Origin: an uncultured Porticoccus sp.
Lineage (GTDB): Bacteria; Pseudomonadota; Gammaproteobacteria; Pseudomonadales; Porticoccaceae
NCBI GenBank assembly: GCA_905181945.1
Contig: CAJIZZ010000007.1
Location: 1-64,000 of the forward strand
Length of the DNA stretch: 64,000 nucleotides
Direction: 5' to 3'
Position 1 is the first letter of the stretch; every line of letters begins with the position of its first letter. Made by a program: the position numbers and the translations under genes. Below the pieces are notes generated by a model that saw only the letters and a program-made list of their open reading frames with translations, searched no databases and was not told the origin of the DNA. Positions 15,560 to 25,796 of this stretch are shown piece by piece.

Positions 15560-17653
15560 ATGCGTCATTTTATGTTGTGCATTCTTGCGGTGTGCTTTTC
15601 AGCACATGCTGAGAACGTCAAAATTAATATACAAGAAATACCAGTAACAGCGAATCCGCTTAATTTATCTTCTAGCGAGATGGTCACCCCGGTAAAGATA
15701 ATCAGTAACAGCGACTTAAGAAAAAATAGCTCTGCTTCTCTTGGGAGAAATTTAAAAAACATACCAGGTATAAGCAATAGCGGGTGGGGTGATGCTATTG
15801 GTCGACCAGTTATCCGTGGAATGGATGGCAATCGAATCAAAATCCTTAATAATGGTATGGAGGTGAATGATGTTTCTGCCATGTCAGGCGATCATCCTGT
15901 AGGCATAGATGCTTTATCTGCAGATCAAATTGAGATCATAAAAGGTCCTGCATCTGTGATTTATGGAGGTGGCTCTGTTGGTGGAACTATTAATATTATC
16001 GACCATGCTATTCATACTGAAATCAGTAAAGGACTTCATGGCACCTATGATTTAAATCATGGCGGTTCTCTTAGAGAAACCACAAACTCGCTTTCAGCAG
16101 ATTATGGTTTTGAAAACATCATGCTGCATTTTGATGGATTTAAACGTGACAGCAAGAACCTAAAGATACCTGGCGACTCGGTATCATCCAAGCTCAGCAA
16201 ATCAAGGGCAGCAGAGGGCGAACCCCTTGCCAGGTCAGCTAATGGCAAAAATACACTCAATAATTCATATAATGACAGTCAAGGAGGTTCTCTTGGAGCG
16301 TCCTACATCTTCGATGATGGATACACTGGTTTTTCATACAAGGGCTATGATCTGGAATACGGTAATCCAATTGAAGATGGCGCAATGATGGATGTTGAGT
16401 CAGATAGGTATAATTATGTATACCAAATAGATAACCTCTGGTCTGGCATCAATAGCCTAAAGTTTGATACAAGTTATACTGAATATGAACATAGTGAATT
16501 AGAGCCAAGTGGTGAAGTCGCTACTCAGTTCTTAAGAAACACCTATGAGGGGAAAATTGAGCTAACTCATTCTCTGATTAGTCAAGCAAAAGGTGTTGTC
16601 GGCGTTGATTTTGGGGCATCGAGATTTACTAAAAATCTTGGTGATCCAATGATCGCAAATAACGATTCCAAAAAAATATCATTATATATGTTGGAAAAGT
16701 TTTCTTTTAGCAACCAAGAGCTTACATTGGGTCTGAGGCAAGGTTACGTCAGATATAATGGCAATGATTTTGTGAGTGATGATGGATGTACTCACGATTA
16801 CACAGAAGAAAAAGATTGTGAAGCTTCTGGTGGAGTCGAAAACTCAACTAGCTTCGAGGACTCTGAAAAAACATTTCAGACTTCAAATATATCCCTAGGA
16901 ACAAAGATGCAGTTAAGGTCTGATCTGTCGCTAGGTGTTACTTTGAGTCATATACAAAGAGCGCCTGCTTACGAGGAATTATTTGCATATGGTCACCATC
17001 ATGCGACAGAAACAATTGAACAGGGAGATAGAGGTCTTAGTGAAGAGCGCTCAAATTCATTGGATGTGACGCTAGAATGGGTTGGTAAAGATAAAGAATT
17101 TACATTCTCTCCTTACTATACTCGCTTTAATAGTTATATAGCCTTGTTGAATTCTGGACAGACTCAAAAACATCTCCATGAGGGCGAAGAAGAAAGTGAA
17201 GGTATTGGAGTTTATAAATATCAAAATATCCCAGCTGAATTTTATGGCTTTGAGTTCCAGGGTGGTTTTGACTTAACTAAAAACTATAAGTTAAGTATTT
17301 GGGGTGATTATGTCAGGGCTAAAAATAGAGATGGAAGTGATGATTTACCCAGAATACCGCCACTCACTTTAGGCGCTGCTGTCTTTGCTAACTGGGGCGG
17401 CCTAACGAGTGATTTAAGTATGAGGCAAGTTTTTAACCAGAGTAAGATAGGCAAGTATGAGCTCAAAACTGATGATTATTTTGACCTTGCGCTTAATCTA
17501 AGCTATCAAATTCCTGCAAAAAAATCGGTAAGCATTTTTATAAAAGCTGAAAATTTACTTGATGAAGATATTAGAGACCATGCCTCATTCATAAAAGATC
17601 AGGTTTTATCTGGAGGAAGGTCAATCACAGGAGGAATTTCATATAATTTTTAA
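15560..17653 (+). CDS. TonB-dependent outer-membrane receptor, ZnuD-like
   Basis: A 697-residue barrel protein with a signal peptide (1-17). The plug region is clear: VTANPLNLSSSEMVTPVKIISNSDLRK, then LGRNLKNIPGIS, RPVIRGMDGNRIKILNNGMEVND and IEIIKGPASVIYGGGSVGGTINIID. The barrel ends in ITGGISYNF with terminal Phe. The segment PAYEELFAYGHHHATETIEQGDRGLSEERSNSLDV closely follows the ZnuD zinc-receptor pattern (YAHG..ATxTxExG..LxxERS), and there is a His/Glu loop KHLHEGEEESEG. Zn is the favoured substrate, but haem or another metal is possible. AGGA sits nine bases before the ATG. Its energy source would be the TonB set at 6.7-8.5 kb. Confidence 0.88.
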   Translation: MRHFMLCILAVCFSAHAENVKINIQEIPVTANPLNLSSSEMVTPVKIISNSDLRKNSSASLGRNLKNIPGISNSGWGDAIGRPVIRGMDGNRIKILNNGMEVNDVSAMSGDHPVGIDALSADQIEIIKGPASVIYGGGSVGGTINIIDHAIHTEISKGLHGTYDLNHGGSLRETTNSLSADYGFENIMLHFDGFKRDSKNLKIPGDSVSSKLSKSRAAEGEPLARSANGKNTLNNSYNDSQGGSLGASYIFDDGYTGFSYKGYDLEYGNPIEDGAMMDVESDRYNYVYQIDNLWSGINSLKFDTSYTEYEHSELEPSGEVATQFLRNTYEGKIELTHSLISQAKGVVGVDFGASRFTKNLGDPMIANNDSKKISLYMLEKFSFSNQELTLGLRQGYVRYNGNDFVSDDGCTHDYTEEKDCEASGGVENSTSFEDSEKTFQTSNISLGTKMQLRSDLSLGVTLSHIQRAPAYEELFAYGHHHATETIEQGDRGLSEERSNSLDVTLEWVGKDKEFTFSPYYTRFNSYIALLNSGQTQKHLHEGEEESEGIGVYKYQNIPAEFYGFEFQGGFDLTKNYKLSIWGDYVRAKNRDGSDDLPRIPPLTLGAAVFANWGGLTSDLSMRQVFNQSKIGKYELKTDDYFDLALNLSYQIPAKKSVSIFIKAENLLDEDIRDHASFIKDQVLSGGRSITGGISYNF

Positions 17654-17687
17654 AGAAATACGACTATCAGGTAATTATTCCATATTG

Positions 17688-17721
17688 CTCTACACAGGCC
17701 ACTTTGGTTGTCTGTGTAGAG
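17688..17721 (+). terminator. 10-bp stem hairpin after the receptor gene
   Basis: CTCTACACAG (17688-17697) pairs perfectly with CTGTGTAGAG (17712-17721) around a 14-base loop, 34 bases past the receptor stop. There is no T-run after it, so it may stabilise the mRNA 3' end or work as a weak terminator. Confidence 0.5.
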
Positions 17722-17851
17722 TAGGTAATAATTATACTTTTTGAATGGATAATTTTTAGGAAAGAAATGGGTTTAGCGAAATCAATAAAAGAGCTAAAAT
17801 ATCAACAAATGAATTTAGTTATATTTTGTTTCTTTCTGGAGATGTAAATTA

Positions 17852-18172
17852 ATGGATATTATGGACACCATTCGCGAGCAAATAGAAGAGAACCCTATTA
17901 TTCTTTATATGAAAGGATCTCCAAATGCACCGCAATGCGGTTTTTCTGCGCGCACTATAGAGGCGCTCACTGCTTGCGGTGAGCGTTTTGCTTTTGTGGA
18001 CATATTGACTAACCCAGAGATTCGATCGAATCTTCCTCTATACGGAAACTGGCCGACATTCCCCCAGCTTTGGGTAAAAGGTGAGCTGATTGGAGGTTGT
18101 GATATTATTGCAGAGATGCATGCAAAAGGTGAGCTAGCCCCATTAATCAAAGAGGCGTCCCAAGCTGCTTGA
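17852..18172 (+). CDS. grxD: Monothiol glutaredoxin (Grx4 type)
   Basis: A 106-residue cytoplasmic glutaredoxin with the CGFS active site at residues 29-32. The TRX-like signatures NWPTFPQLWVKGELIGGCDI are the glutathione-binding part. CGFS proteins bind a glutathione-ligated [2Fe-2S] cluster with BolA partners and take part in Fe-S delivery and iron sensing. GGAGAT precedes the ATG at 7 bases. It is followed by a peroxiredoxin gene after 180 bases, so a redox cluster is suggested. Confidence 0.95.
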   Translation: MDIMDTIREQIEENPIILYMKGSPNAPQCGFSARTIEALTACGERFAFVDILTNPEIRSNLPLYGNWPTFPQLWVKGELIGGCDIIAEMHAKGELAPLIKEASQAA

Positions 18173-18354
18173 TTTGGTTTCTGGCTCCAAGCGCAGACGG
18201 CGTAGTTAGTTGTTAGTGTTTGCCTATAAATGCTATAGAAAATTACAATGTAACTGCCATCTTTGATAGTGTAATATTACCATTGTTATCTTGAAAGGAT
18301 GATGAGATAGCTGACTGTCTTGGCTGTTTAATTACGACAAAAAGGAGTTTTATT

Positions 18355-18960
18355 ATGGGAGTATTAGTAGGCAAACAGGCCCCAGACTTCACTTCTGGTG
18401 CGGTACTGGCTAATGGTGAAATTGTTGATGAATTTAACTTGCATGCAACCATCAAAGGAAAGAAAGCGGTCATCTTCTTTTATCCTTTAGATTTTACGTT
18501 TGTATGCCCTTCAGAATTAATTGCATTTGATCATCGTATCGAAGAATTTAAGAAACGAGGCGTTGAAGTAATAGGTGTTTCTATTGATTCTGTGTTCACT
18601 CATAACGCATGGCGCAACACAGCGATTAACGACGGCGGTATTGGGCAGGTAAGATACCCGTTGGTTGCTGATATGAAGCATGAAATTTGTCAAGCTTACG
18701 ATGTTGAGTTTGGGGACGCTGGAGTTGCTTTCCGCGGCTCATTCTTGATTGGTGAAGACGGTATTGTGTACCATCAAATCGTTAATCATTTGCCATTAGG
18801 GCGTGATATCGATGAAATGCTTCGTATTATTGATGCGTTAAGTTTTCATCAAGAGCATGGCGAAGTATGCCCAGCTGGCTGGAAAGATGGCGATAAGGGT
18901 ATGGCGGCATCTCCTGATGGGGTTGCATCTTATTTGGCAGAAAATGCAGATAATCTTTAA
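18355..18960 (+). CDS. 2-Cys peroxiredoxin (AhpC/Prx1 type)
   Basis: A 201-residue thiol peroxidase reducing H2O2 and organic hydroperoxides. The peroxidatic Cys51 is in FTFVCPSE and the resolving Cys172 in GEVCPAGW. The catalytic Arg is in GQVRYPLVAD. The C-terminal extension after VCPAGW fits the typical Prx1 subgroup rather than AhpC of E. coli. AAGGAG sits eight bases before the ATG. A strong terminator follows at 19017-19046, so the gene is probably expressed on its own or with grxD. Confidence 0.94.
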   Translation: MGVLVGKQAPDFTSGAVLANGEIVDEFNLHATIKGKKAVIFFYPLDFTFVCPSELIAFDHRIEEFKKRGVEVIGVSIDSVFTHNAWRNTAINDGGIGQVRYPLVADMKHEICQAYDVEFGDAGVAFRGSFLIGEDGIVYHQIVNHLPLGRDIDEMLRIIDALSFHQEHGEVCPAGWKDGDKGMAASPDGVASYLAENADNL

Positions 18961-19016
18961 TTTCGACAGACAAAATTAAAGATTATATTTTCAAGCTATT
19001 TGGGAATACTATAAAG

Positions 19017-19046
19017 ACCGCAGAAGAATATTCTGCGGTTTTTTTT
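19017..19046 (+). terminator. Rho-independent terminator after peroxiredoxin gene
   Basis: ACCGCAGAA and TTCTGCGGT form a nine-pair stem around a five-base loop, followed by eight Ts, 57 bases past the stop codon. Confidence 0.92.
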
Positions 19047-19078
19047 GTTAGACAGATAACTATTTTTTGGAGACTCTA

Positions 19079-19285
19079 GTGTCTATAGAAAGAATAATCG
19101 AGTTGGAAACTAAGCTGGCCTACCAAGAAGACACTATTCTTCAGCTCAACGATGTAGTATGTCGACAGCAAAATCAGATCGATGCGCTGCTCAAGAGGTA
19201 TGAGCTATTGGCCTCATCAACAAAGATATTATCTGATAAGTTTTTAGAAGAGACTGAAGAAACAGTTAGACCCCCACACTACTAA
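19079..19285 (+). CDS. slyX: SlyX family protein
   Basis: A 68-residue protein that is almost entirely a coiled coil (IIELETKLAYQEDTILQLNDVVCRQQNQIDALLKRYELL) and ends in the family signature PPHY. Its molecular role is unknown. GTG at 19079 is chosen over an in-frame TTG at 19067 because GGAG lies six bases before it. It is oriented towards maeB, with the ends 33 bases apart. Confidence 0.9.
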   Translation: MSIERIIELETKLAYQEDTILQLNDVVCRQQNQIDALLKRYELLASSTKILSDKFLEETEETVRPPHY

Positions 19286-19318
19286 ATAATTGTGCTGTCA
19301 CTCTAGCTAAGATTTACC

Positions 19319-21610
19319 TTAGCTCTCAGTCTCCACTTGATCACCTGTGGTGAAAAAATCCGACCCCATCATAGCTGTAGTATTTAAAATTCCCCTCCCT
19401 GAGACCGAAGGTATCAATATATGTGCTGGTTTTTCTAGACCATTAAGAAAAGGCCCTACAAGACGAGCATTGGTGAGCGAGCGGATCAAACCCAGAGCTA
19501 TGCTTGCAGCATCCATGTTTGGCATAATCAATACGTTTGCTCTTCCGGTAATGTTGGTGCTATTACAAATAGTCTCCCTGAGTGTTTCATTGAGAGCAGA
19601 CATAGCATGCATTTCACCATCAATTTCAGTATGAGAAATTTCAATGCGAAGTTTTTCCGCAGCTCGTTTCATTTTATGAGCTGACTGGTCGTCATACGTT
19701 CCGTAGTTGGAGTGTGATAGTAGAGCGACTTTGGGCGTGACGCCGCATCCTTTTACAAAATTGATCGCATCTTTTGTGATATCAACAATCTGCTCTTCAG
19801 TGGGATTTACATTAATAAATGCATCAGCCAGAAATAGCGGCCCATCATCCAATAGTAAAATGCAAACAGATGAAACGCTGCTGTTGTTATTGCGCGGAGG
19901 AATGATACTTGTAATCTTGCTGAGATGTTGGTCATAGCGACCAGATTTTCCGCAGATTAATCCGTCAGCATCTCCCAATGCCACCATGATAGATGCAATC
20001 ACTGTATTGTCTGTATGTATTGAGTTCCTTGCGGTTTCCACAGAAATACCAGCACGCCCCACACATTTATGATAATGCCGCCAGTAATTTTCATGATGAT
20101 CGCCATCCTCAGGATTAAAGATCTGCAGATCAACACCCGGGGTGATGCGTAAGTTCATTTCTTTGATTTTACGGTCAATTACAGCGGGCCGACCAATCAA
20201 TATTGGCGTGGCTATTTTTTCGTCAATAACACCTTGCATAGCCCGAAGTACGTCATTATTTTCACCTTCAGCATAGGCTATTCTTGGCGGATTTCTTCGG
20301 GCTCTTTCGATCATAGGTTGCATAAATAGCTGACTACGATTGACGTAGCTATGCAGTTTATTCCGGTATGCTCGAAGGTCTTTTATTGGTCTGGTGGCAA
20401 CACCACTTTTCATGGCTGCTTTGACAACGGCTAAGGGTATCTCTTCAATAAGACGAGGATCAAACGGCTTAGGAATAAGGTAATCTGGGCCAAATTTGAG
20501 GTCTTCTCCGACATAGGCTTTAGCAACTACCGGCGAAACTTCTCGGTGAGCTAGATCGGCAATAGCCTTTACGCAAGCTTGTTTCATTTCATCATTGATT
20601 GTGGTTGCCCCGCAATCTAAGGCACCCCGAAATATAAAAGGAAAACAGAGAACATTGTTGACTTGATTTGGATAATCAGAGCGGCCTGTTGCTATGATGG
20701 CATCAGGTCTAGCAGCCTTAGCCAATTCGGGCATAATCTCAGGCGTTGGGTTAGACATAGCAAGTATTAATGGATTGGGCGCCATCTTTTTGACCATATC
20801 TGCTTTTAGAATTCCTGGACCAGACAGGCCTAAAAATAGATCGGCGTTTGCTATAGCGTCATCAAGGGTTCTATCACTGGTTTCAACTGCATAATCTTCT
20901 TTCCAGGGGTTCATTCCAACCCCTCTACCTTTGTATATGACGCCATTACGGTCAATCATTCGAACATTTTCTTTGCGCAGACCCATCGTTACAAGAAGGT
21001 TTACGCAGGCAATACTTGCCGCGCCAGCGCCAGTCACAACAATTTTTATGTCCTCTATATTTTTTTCTACGATTCGCAGACCATTGTATATGGCTGCAGC
21101 CGACACAATGGCTGTTCCATGCTGATCATCATGGAAAACAGGTATGTTCATTCGCTCTCTTAATTTCTGCTCAATAAGAAAGCATTCAGGGGCTTTAATA
21201 TCTTCTAGGTTGATACCACCAAAAGTTGGCTCAAGCGAGGCAACGATATCTATGAATTTATCTGTATCAAGCTCGTCAATTTCGATATCAAATACATCGA
21301 TATTGGCAAATTTTTTAAATAAAACTGCCTTTCCTTCCATCACAGGTTTCGATGCTAGGGGTCCTATGTCTCCAAGACCCAAAACTGCGGTCCCGTTGGT
21401 GATTACACCGACAAGGTTGCCGCGAGCAGTAACTTTATCTACGTCTGCAGGGTTTTTTACAATATAACCACAAGCGTAAGCTACTCCTGGTGAGTATGCC
21501 ATGGCTAGATCGCGCGCATTAGCCATTGGTTTGGTAGGTCGGATTTCCAGTTTTCCTGGCGAGGGTTCCATATGATAGCGAAGAGATCTTTCTTTGAATG
21601 AATCGTCCAT
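19319..21610 (-). CDS. maeB: NADP-dependent malic enzyme with phosphotransacetylase-like C-terminus
   Basis: Decarboxylates malate to pyruvate with NADPH production. Residues 1-420 are the malic enzyme part: the Tyr/Lys catalytic region around [13 protein letters not shown] and [17 protein letters not shown], then [12 protein letters not shown], and the NADP fold [16 protein letters not shown]. Residues about 430-763 resemble phosphate acetyltransferase ([15 protein letters not shown], [26 protein letters not shown]), but in this family that part regulates the enzyme and has no known transacetylase activity. The 763-residue length is normal for MaeB. It stands alone on the minus strand. Confidence 0.96.
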   Translation of the reverse strand: MDDSFKERSLRYHMEPSPGKLEIRPTKPMANARDLAMAYSPGVAYACGYIVKNPADVDKVTARGNLVGVITNGTAVLGLGDIGPLASKPVMEGKAVLFKKFANIDVFDIEIDELDTDKFIDIVASLEPTFGGINLEDIKAPECFLIEQKLRERMNIPVFHDDQHGTAIVSAAAIYNGLRIVEKNIEDIKIVVTGAGAASIACVNLLVTMGLRKENVRMIDRNGVIYKGRGVGMNPWKEDYAVETSDRTLDDAIANADLFLGLSGPGILKADMVKKMAPNPLILAMSNPTPEIMPELAKAARPDAIIATGRSDYPNQVNNVLCFPFIFRGALDCGATTINDEMKQACVKAIADLAHREVSPVVAKAYVGEDLKFGPDYLIPKPFDPRLIEEIPLAVVKAAMKSGVATRPIKDLRAYRNKLHSYVNRSQLFMQPMIERARRNPPRIAYAEGENNDVLRAMQGVIDEKIATPILIGRPAVIDRKIKEMNLRITPGVDLQIFNPEDGDHHENYWRHYHKCVGRAGISVETARNSIHTDNTVIASIMVALGDADGLICGKSGRYDQHLSKITSIIPPRNNNSSVSSVCILLLDDGPLFLADAFINVNPTEEQIVDITKDAINFVKGCGVTPKVALLSHSNYGTYDDQSAHKMKRAAEKLRIEISHTEIDGEMHAMSALNETLRETICNSTNITGRANVLIMPNMDAASIALGLIRSLTNARLVGPFLNGLEKPAHILIPSVSGRGILNTTAMMGSDFFTTGDQVETES

Positions 21611-21820
21611 CGTTCTTTCTCGTAATTTAAGGATCAGGGTAATTTTGGGTTAAATTCTAATACCCTGAGAATTCGATATTCTAACGCGAGAGTGAATATT
21701 ATTCCTAAGAAAATTGCCTTATTCTAATTTTAATTATTGAGTTACTGGGGGGTTATGCTTTGAATATAGATTTATGATGTAAGCAACAATGTTATCAGCA
21801 ACAGGTACGAGGCAAAAAGT

Positions 21821-22120
21821 ATGTCGCTTATCCATTATATTGAATCTAATGGTGACGAATATGAGATCGAGCTAGCTCTTGATAATTCGGTGATGCAGAG
21901 TCCAGCAGAGTCTACAATTGACGAAATTCTAGCTGAATGTGGAGGGAAATGCCTTTGCGGGACTTGTCACTGTTATGTCGATGAAGATTGGGTGGGCAGA
22001 GTGGGGGAAGCGAGTGACGCAGAAAAAATCATGCTAGAAATGGTTGTTGACCCCCAGACCAATAATCGACTGAGCTGTCAAATAGTAGCAACTAAAAAAG
22101 TTAGACGGATTGGTAGTTAG
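21821..22120 (+). CDS. [2Fe-2S] ferredoxin (putidaredoxin/adrenodoxin type)
   Basis: A 99-residue electron carrier. Cluster ligands are Cys40, Cys46, Cys49 and Cys86, in the C-x5-C-x2-C pattern with GGKCLCGTCHCYV, the signature of vertebrate-type and P450-type ferredoxins. The acidic EDWVGRVGEASDAE segment is typical of the partner surface. No partner P450 or reductase is nearby. The Fe-S maturation ferredoxin of isc operons is a related alternative, but no isc genes occur here. It stands between divergent maeB and convergent rnt. Confidence 0.9.
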   Translation: MSLIHYIESNGDEYEIELALDNSVMQSPAESTIDEILAECGGKCLCGTCHCYVDEDWVGRVGEASDAEKIMLEMVVDPQTNNRLSCQIVATKKVRRIGS

Positions 22121-22199
22121 GCTACCTAAATCGCAGTATTGATAAACCTAGGCCTGCTTAGGACGCTTACCAGCATGTTGTATGTAGATAATTTTCTGA

Positions 22200-22811
22200 T
22201 TAATCCCAGCCTCCGAGCTCGCCCCACTTGTTGACTACCTTGCAGAATAATTCTGCAGTTCTTTCTGCATCATATAGTGCAGAATGAGCCTCACTATTAT
22301 CAAACTCTATGTCTGCAGCCTTGCATGCTTTCGCTAAAACTGTTTGTCCGTAAGCTAGACCGCCTAATGTAGCTGTGTCAAAGCATGAAAAACTATGGAA
22401 TGGGCTTTGCTTGATATTATTTCGTTTGGCAGCGCTGTTTAAAAAACCGAGATCAAAATGAGCATTATGGCCAACCAGAACAGCCCTACTGCAGCGAGCC
22501 TCTTTGGTTGCATCACGAATTTCTTGAAAAAATAAATTTAACACTTCCTCTTCATCTAAGGCTATGCGGTAAGGGTCATTTGGGTCAATTCCTGTTATAT
22601 CGAGAGCGGCTTGTTCAATATTTGATCCTTCAAATGGAATCACCGAGTGAAAAATATTACAGTCTGGCCTCAATATACCTTCATCATCAATGGAGAGAGT
22701 GACGGCCCCAATTTCTAAAAGGGCATCTGTTTCGGAATTAAAGCCACCTGTTTCCACATCGACTACAACGGGCAAGAAGCCCCTAAATCTGTCCGACATT
22801 AATTGATGCAT
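22200..22811 (-). CDS. rnt: Ribonuclease T
   Basis: A 203-residue 3'-5' exonuclease that trims tRNA and 5S/23S rRNA ends. DEDDh residues are visible: Asp/Glu in VVVDVETGGF (about 18-20), the FVGHNAHFDLGFL-type motif as VLVGHNAHFDLGFLN (about 115), and the His/Asp in SEAHSALYDAERTAELF near the end. Order pyrC-rnt on the same strand is conserved in gammaproteobacteria. The start could also be the internal ATG at 22799; the upstream ATG is kept. Confidence 0.95.
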   Translation of the reverse strand: MHQLMSDRFRGFLPVVVDVETGGFNSETDALLEIGAVTLSIDDEGILRPDCNIFHSVIPFEGSNIEQAALDITGIDPNDPYRIALDEEEVLNLFFQEIRDATKEARCSRAVLVGHNAHFDLGFLNSAAKRNNIKQSPFHSFSCFDTATLGGLAYGQTVLAKACKAADIEFDNSEAHSALYDAERTAELFCKVVNKWGELGGWD

Positions 22812-22839
22812 GAGTCCGCCACTTAAGTTAGTTGTCAGG

Positions 22840-23901
22840 CTATGTTACTTGCCATTGCCTCATTTCGCCTGCCCCAAGCGGGGTGATTGTATTTTTCATA
22901 AAAGGTAATTTAGTAGGATTCTTCCAGGGCATTTTTTTTAGCGTGATAGTATCGATATTGCGAGGAAGTCCATAGAAGTCCGGACCATGATGGCTAGCAA
23001 AACCTTCAAGCTTATCAAGAGCTCCAGCTAACTCAAAGGCTTCTGCATAGAACTCAATGGCTGCATGATTTGAGTAACAGCCGGCGCAACCGCATGCATT
23101 TTCTTTACTGCATGTTGTATGTGGCGCGGAATCAGTTCCAAGAAAAAATCTAGGATCGCCGCTAGTAGCCGCAGCAATTAGTGCTTTTTGGTGGACGTCT
23201 CGTTTCAGAATAGGCAAGCAGTAGTAATGAGGCTTAATTCCACCTGCAAGCATGTGGTTACGGTTATATAGAAGATGTTGGGGGGTAATGGTTGCAGCCA
23301 ACCCATGAGGTCTTTCAGCTACAAATTGCGCGCTTTCCTTTGAGGAAATATGCTCAAGAACAATATTGAGTTCGGGAAAATTATGGATTAGTTTTTGTAA
23401 CTGCTGGTCTATGAAAACAGCCTCGCGATCAAAAATATCAACGTTATGGTCATTAACTTCGCCATGAAGCAGCAAGGGTATTGATTCTTTTTCCATCTGT
23501 GAAAGAACGGAGGCGATGTTGCTTAGTTTTGTGACCCCTGAATCAGAGTTTGTGGTGGCGCCAGCAGGATAATACTTACATGCGAAGATTTGACCAGAGG
23601 CTTTAGCTTGGCTGATTTCTTCTGGCTTTGTATTGTCAGTAAGATATAAGACCATCATGGGTTGCCATAGTGAACCAGCCGGCCGACTCTCTAAGATACG
23701 ATTACGGTAAGCCATAGCTTGCTTTGTATTCATCACTGGCGGGTTTAAATTAGGCATGACAATAGATCTGCCGAAGTATCGTGCAGCGTCTGGCACAGTA
23801 TGAATTAACGCTTCATTGTCTCGCAAATGAACATGCCAATCATCTGGTCGAGTGATTGTTAGCTGTATTTTATTTGTCATTTTTGCTGCGCTTCTAATCA
23901 T
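22840..23901 (-). CDS. pyrC: Dihydroorotase (class II, homodimeric)
   Basis: Closes carbamoyl aspartate to dihydroorotate in pyrimidine synthesis. Metal ligands include the HVHLRD near residue 20 (DDWHVHLRD), the carbamylated Lys in [18 protein letters not shown], and the Asp of [10 protein letters not shown]. The length (about 346-353) is that of the E. coli-type enzyme. Two possible starts exist: ATG at 23901, or ATG at 23880 ([12 protein letters not shown]), which better matches the family N-terminus; neither has a clear ribosome site. The rnt gene follows after 28 bases. Confidence 0.95.
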   Translation of the reverse strand: MIRSAAKMTNKIQLTITRPDDWHVHLRDNEALIHTVPDAARYFGRSIVMPNLNPPVMNTKQAMAYRNRILESRPAGSLWQPMMVLYLTDNTKPEEISQAKASGQIFACKYYPAGATTNSDSGVTKLSNIASVLSQMEKESIPLLLHGEVNDHNVDIFDREAVFIDQQLQKLIHNFPELNIVLEHISSKESAQFVAERPHGLAATITPQHLLYNRNHMLAGGIKPHYYCLPILKRDVHQKALIAAATSGDPRFFLGTDSAPHTTCSKENACGCAGCYSNHAAIEFYAEAFELAGALDKLEGFASHHGPDFYGLPRNIDTITLKKMPWKNPTKLPFMKNTITPLGAGEMRQWQVT

Positions 23902-24104
23902 TTTTTAGTTAGATTCGGTACTGAATGCTACCGGAATTTAGATATGCTTTATAGTAAGTAGCACATAATTATAACCTTTCTTATTGGTATGCTTGTTGTT
24001 TTCTGTGTTTATTATCGCTTGTTTGCTGTGAAACTTGTCAACAGCATATTAGAATAGTGAGTATTGGTGGTTGTCAAAGTTGTCTAATCAGGAGTTTATT
24101 TATA

Positions 24105-25325
24105 GTGTCCGAGATCAAGAAGGTGGTTTTAGCTTACTCTGGAGGTCTTGATACCTCAGTAATTGTCAAATGGCTGCAAGAAACATATCAGTGTGAGGTG
24201 GTAACTTTTACAGCCGATATTGGCCAGGGGGAGGAGGTAGAGCCTGCAAGACTCAAAGCTGAAGCTTTAGGTGTTAAAGAGATCTACATAGATGATTTGC
24301 GTGAAGAGTTTGTTCGCGATTACGTATTTCCCATGTTTCGTGCAAATGCTATTTATGAAGGCGAATACTTGCTAGGCACTTCAATTGCACGCCCTTTAAT
24401 TGCCAAGCGATTAATTGAAATTGCTAACGAAGTAGGCGCTGATGCCATATCCCATGGCGCAACAGGTAAGGGGAATGACCAGGTGCGTTTCGAGCTAGGC
24501 GCTTATGCTTTAAAGCCAGGAATTAAGGTGATCGCCCCGTGGCGTGAATGGGATTTGAACTCAAGAGAAAAACTGATGGATTACTGTGAAACCCATCAAA
24601 TCCCTGTTGATTTTTCTGGGAAAAAGAAAAAATCACCTTACTCAATGGATGCAAATTTACTGCATATTTCGTATGAAGGTGGGGTTTTAGAAGATCCATG
24701 GATGGAGTCAGAAGAGGATATGTGGCGTTGGACGGTTTCTCCAGAGAAGGCGCCTGAGAAACCTACCTATGTAGAGCTCAGTTACGAAAAAGGAGATATT
24801 GTTGCAATTAATGACCAGTCCATGTCTCCGGCAGAAGTGCTAACCTATTTAAATAAAGTGGGTGGCGACAACGGTATAGGTAGGCTGGATATAGTTGAAA
24901 ATCGTTATGTTGGCATGAAGTCTCGGGGTTGCTATGAAACCCCAGGCGGCACAATTATGTTGCGTGCGCATAGGGCCATTGAATCACTGACCTTGGATCG
25001 CGAATCGGCGCATCTGAAAGACAGCTTGATGCCTAAATATGCAGAGGTTGTTTATAACGGATACTGGTGGTCACCAGAACGTTCAATGCTTCAGGGGCTG
25101 ATCGATGCTACACAGGATGTAGTTAACGGAACCGTGCGATTGAAGCTATACAAAGGCAATGTTGTTGTAGTGGGTCGTAAGTCGGAAGATAGTTTATTCG
25201 ATGAAAAAATTGCTACCTTCGAGGATGACGATGGAGCTTATGATCAAAAAGATGCTGAGGGCTTTATAAAGCTGAATGCGTTACGCCTAAGGATTGCTGC
25301 AAATAAGGGCCGAAAACTAGGCTGA
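24105..25325 (+). CDS. argG: Argininosuccinate synthase
   Basis: Forms argininosuccinate from citrulline, aspartate and ATP. The ATP P-loop-like motif [10 protein letters not shown] is at about residues 11-19. The catalytic region [15 protein letters not shown] is at about 115-130, and the specificity segments [10 protein letters not shown] are present. GTG at 24105 with AGGAG ten bases upstream gives 406 residues, the usual length; an upstream ATG at 24057 would add 16 unconserved residues. With argD and argF it covers arginine synthesis in separate places. A glyoxalase gene follows after 63 bases. Confidence 0.96.
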   Translation: MSEIKKVVLAYSGGLDTSVIVKWLQETYQCEVVTFTADIGQGEEVEPARLKAEALGVKEIYIDDLREEFVRDYVFPMFRANAIYEGEYLLGTSIARPLIAKRLIEIANEVGADAISHGATGKGNDQVRFELGAYALKPGIKVIAPWREWDLNSREKLMDYCETHQIPVDFSGKKKKSPYSMDANLLHISYEGGVLEDPWMESEEDMWRWTVSPEKAPEKPTYVELSYEKGDIVAINDQSMSPAEVLTYLNKVGGDNGIGRLDIVENRYVGMKSRGCYETPGGTIMLRAHRAIESLTLDRESAHLKDSLMPKYAEVVYNGYWWSPERSMLQGLIDATQDVVNGTVRLKLYKGNVVVVGRKSEDSLFDEKIATFEDDDGAYDQKDAEGFIKLNALRLRIAANKGRKLG

Positions 25326-25388
25326 TGTTTACGATAAGGTCCATTCCTGGGCTGTTTAAAAAGTATTTAGCCGGAGAAAATTCAAGAT

Positions 25389-25778
25389 ATGCGCTTACTA
25401 CATACTATGTTGCGTGTTGGAGATCTCAATCGGTCTGTGTATTTCTATACTAATATTCTAGACATGAAGTTGCTGAGAACGAAAGATTATCCTGAAGGTG
25501 AATTCACATTAGCTTTTTTGGGTTATGACGACGAATCAGTTAGTACTGTTCTTGAGTTAACCCATAACTGGAATATAGACCATTACAACCTAGGCGATGG
25601 ATATGGGCATATTGCTATTGGGGTGCGAGACGTCTATAGCGCTTGCGAGCAGATAAGAGCTTCTGGTGGGGTTATTGTGCGTGAACCCGGACCCATGAAG
25701 CATGGCAGTACCTTGTTGGCTTTTGTGGAAGATCCTGATGGCTATAAAATAGAGTTATTGTCCGAAGATGAAGCATAA
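25389..25778 (+). CDS. gloA: Lactoylglutathione lyase (glyoxalase I)
   Basis: Isomerises the methylglyoxal-glutathione hemithioacetal. The 129-residue sequence has the family start [45 protein letters not shown]. Metal ligands His5 (LLHTMLRVG), Glu near 56 (VLELTHNW), His74 (YGHIAIGV) and Glu in KIELL are visible. This is the Ni-type short form as in E. coli. GGAG lies about 11 bases before the ATG. A transaminase gene follows after 18 bases; the shared transcript may not mean shared function. Confidence 0.95.
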   Translation: MRLLHTMLRVGDLNRSVYFYTNILDMKLLRTKDYPEGEFTLAFLGYDDESVSTVLELTHNWNIDHYNLGDGYGHIAIGVRDVYSACEQIRASGGVIVREPGPMKHGSTLLAFVEDPDGYKIELLSEDEA

Positions 25779-25796
25779 CTATCTGGTGGGTATTGA

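Noticed and set aside
22121..22199. CCTA/TAGG inverted repeat between fdx and rnt
   Set aside because: Stem too short and no T-run on either strand.
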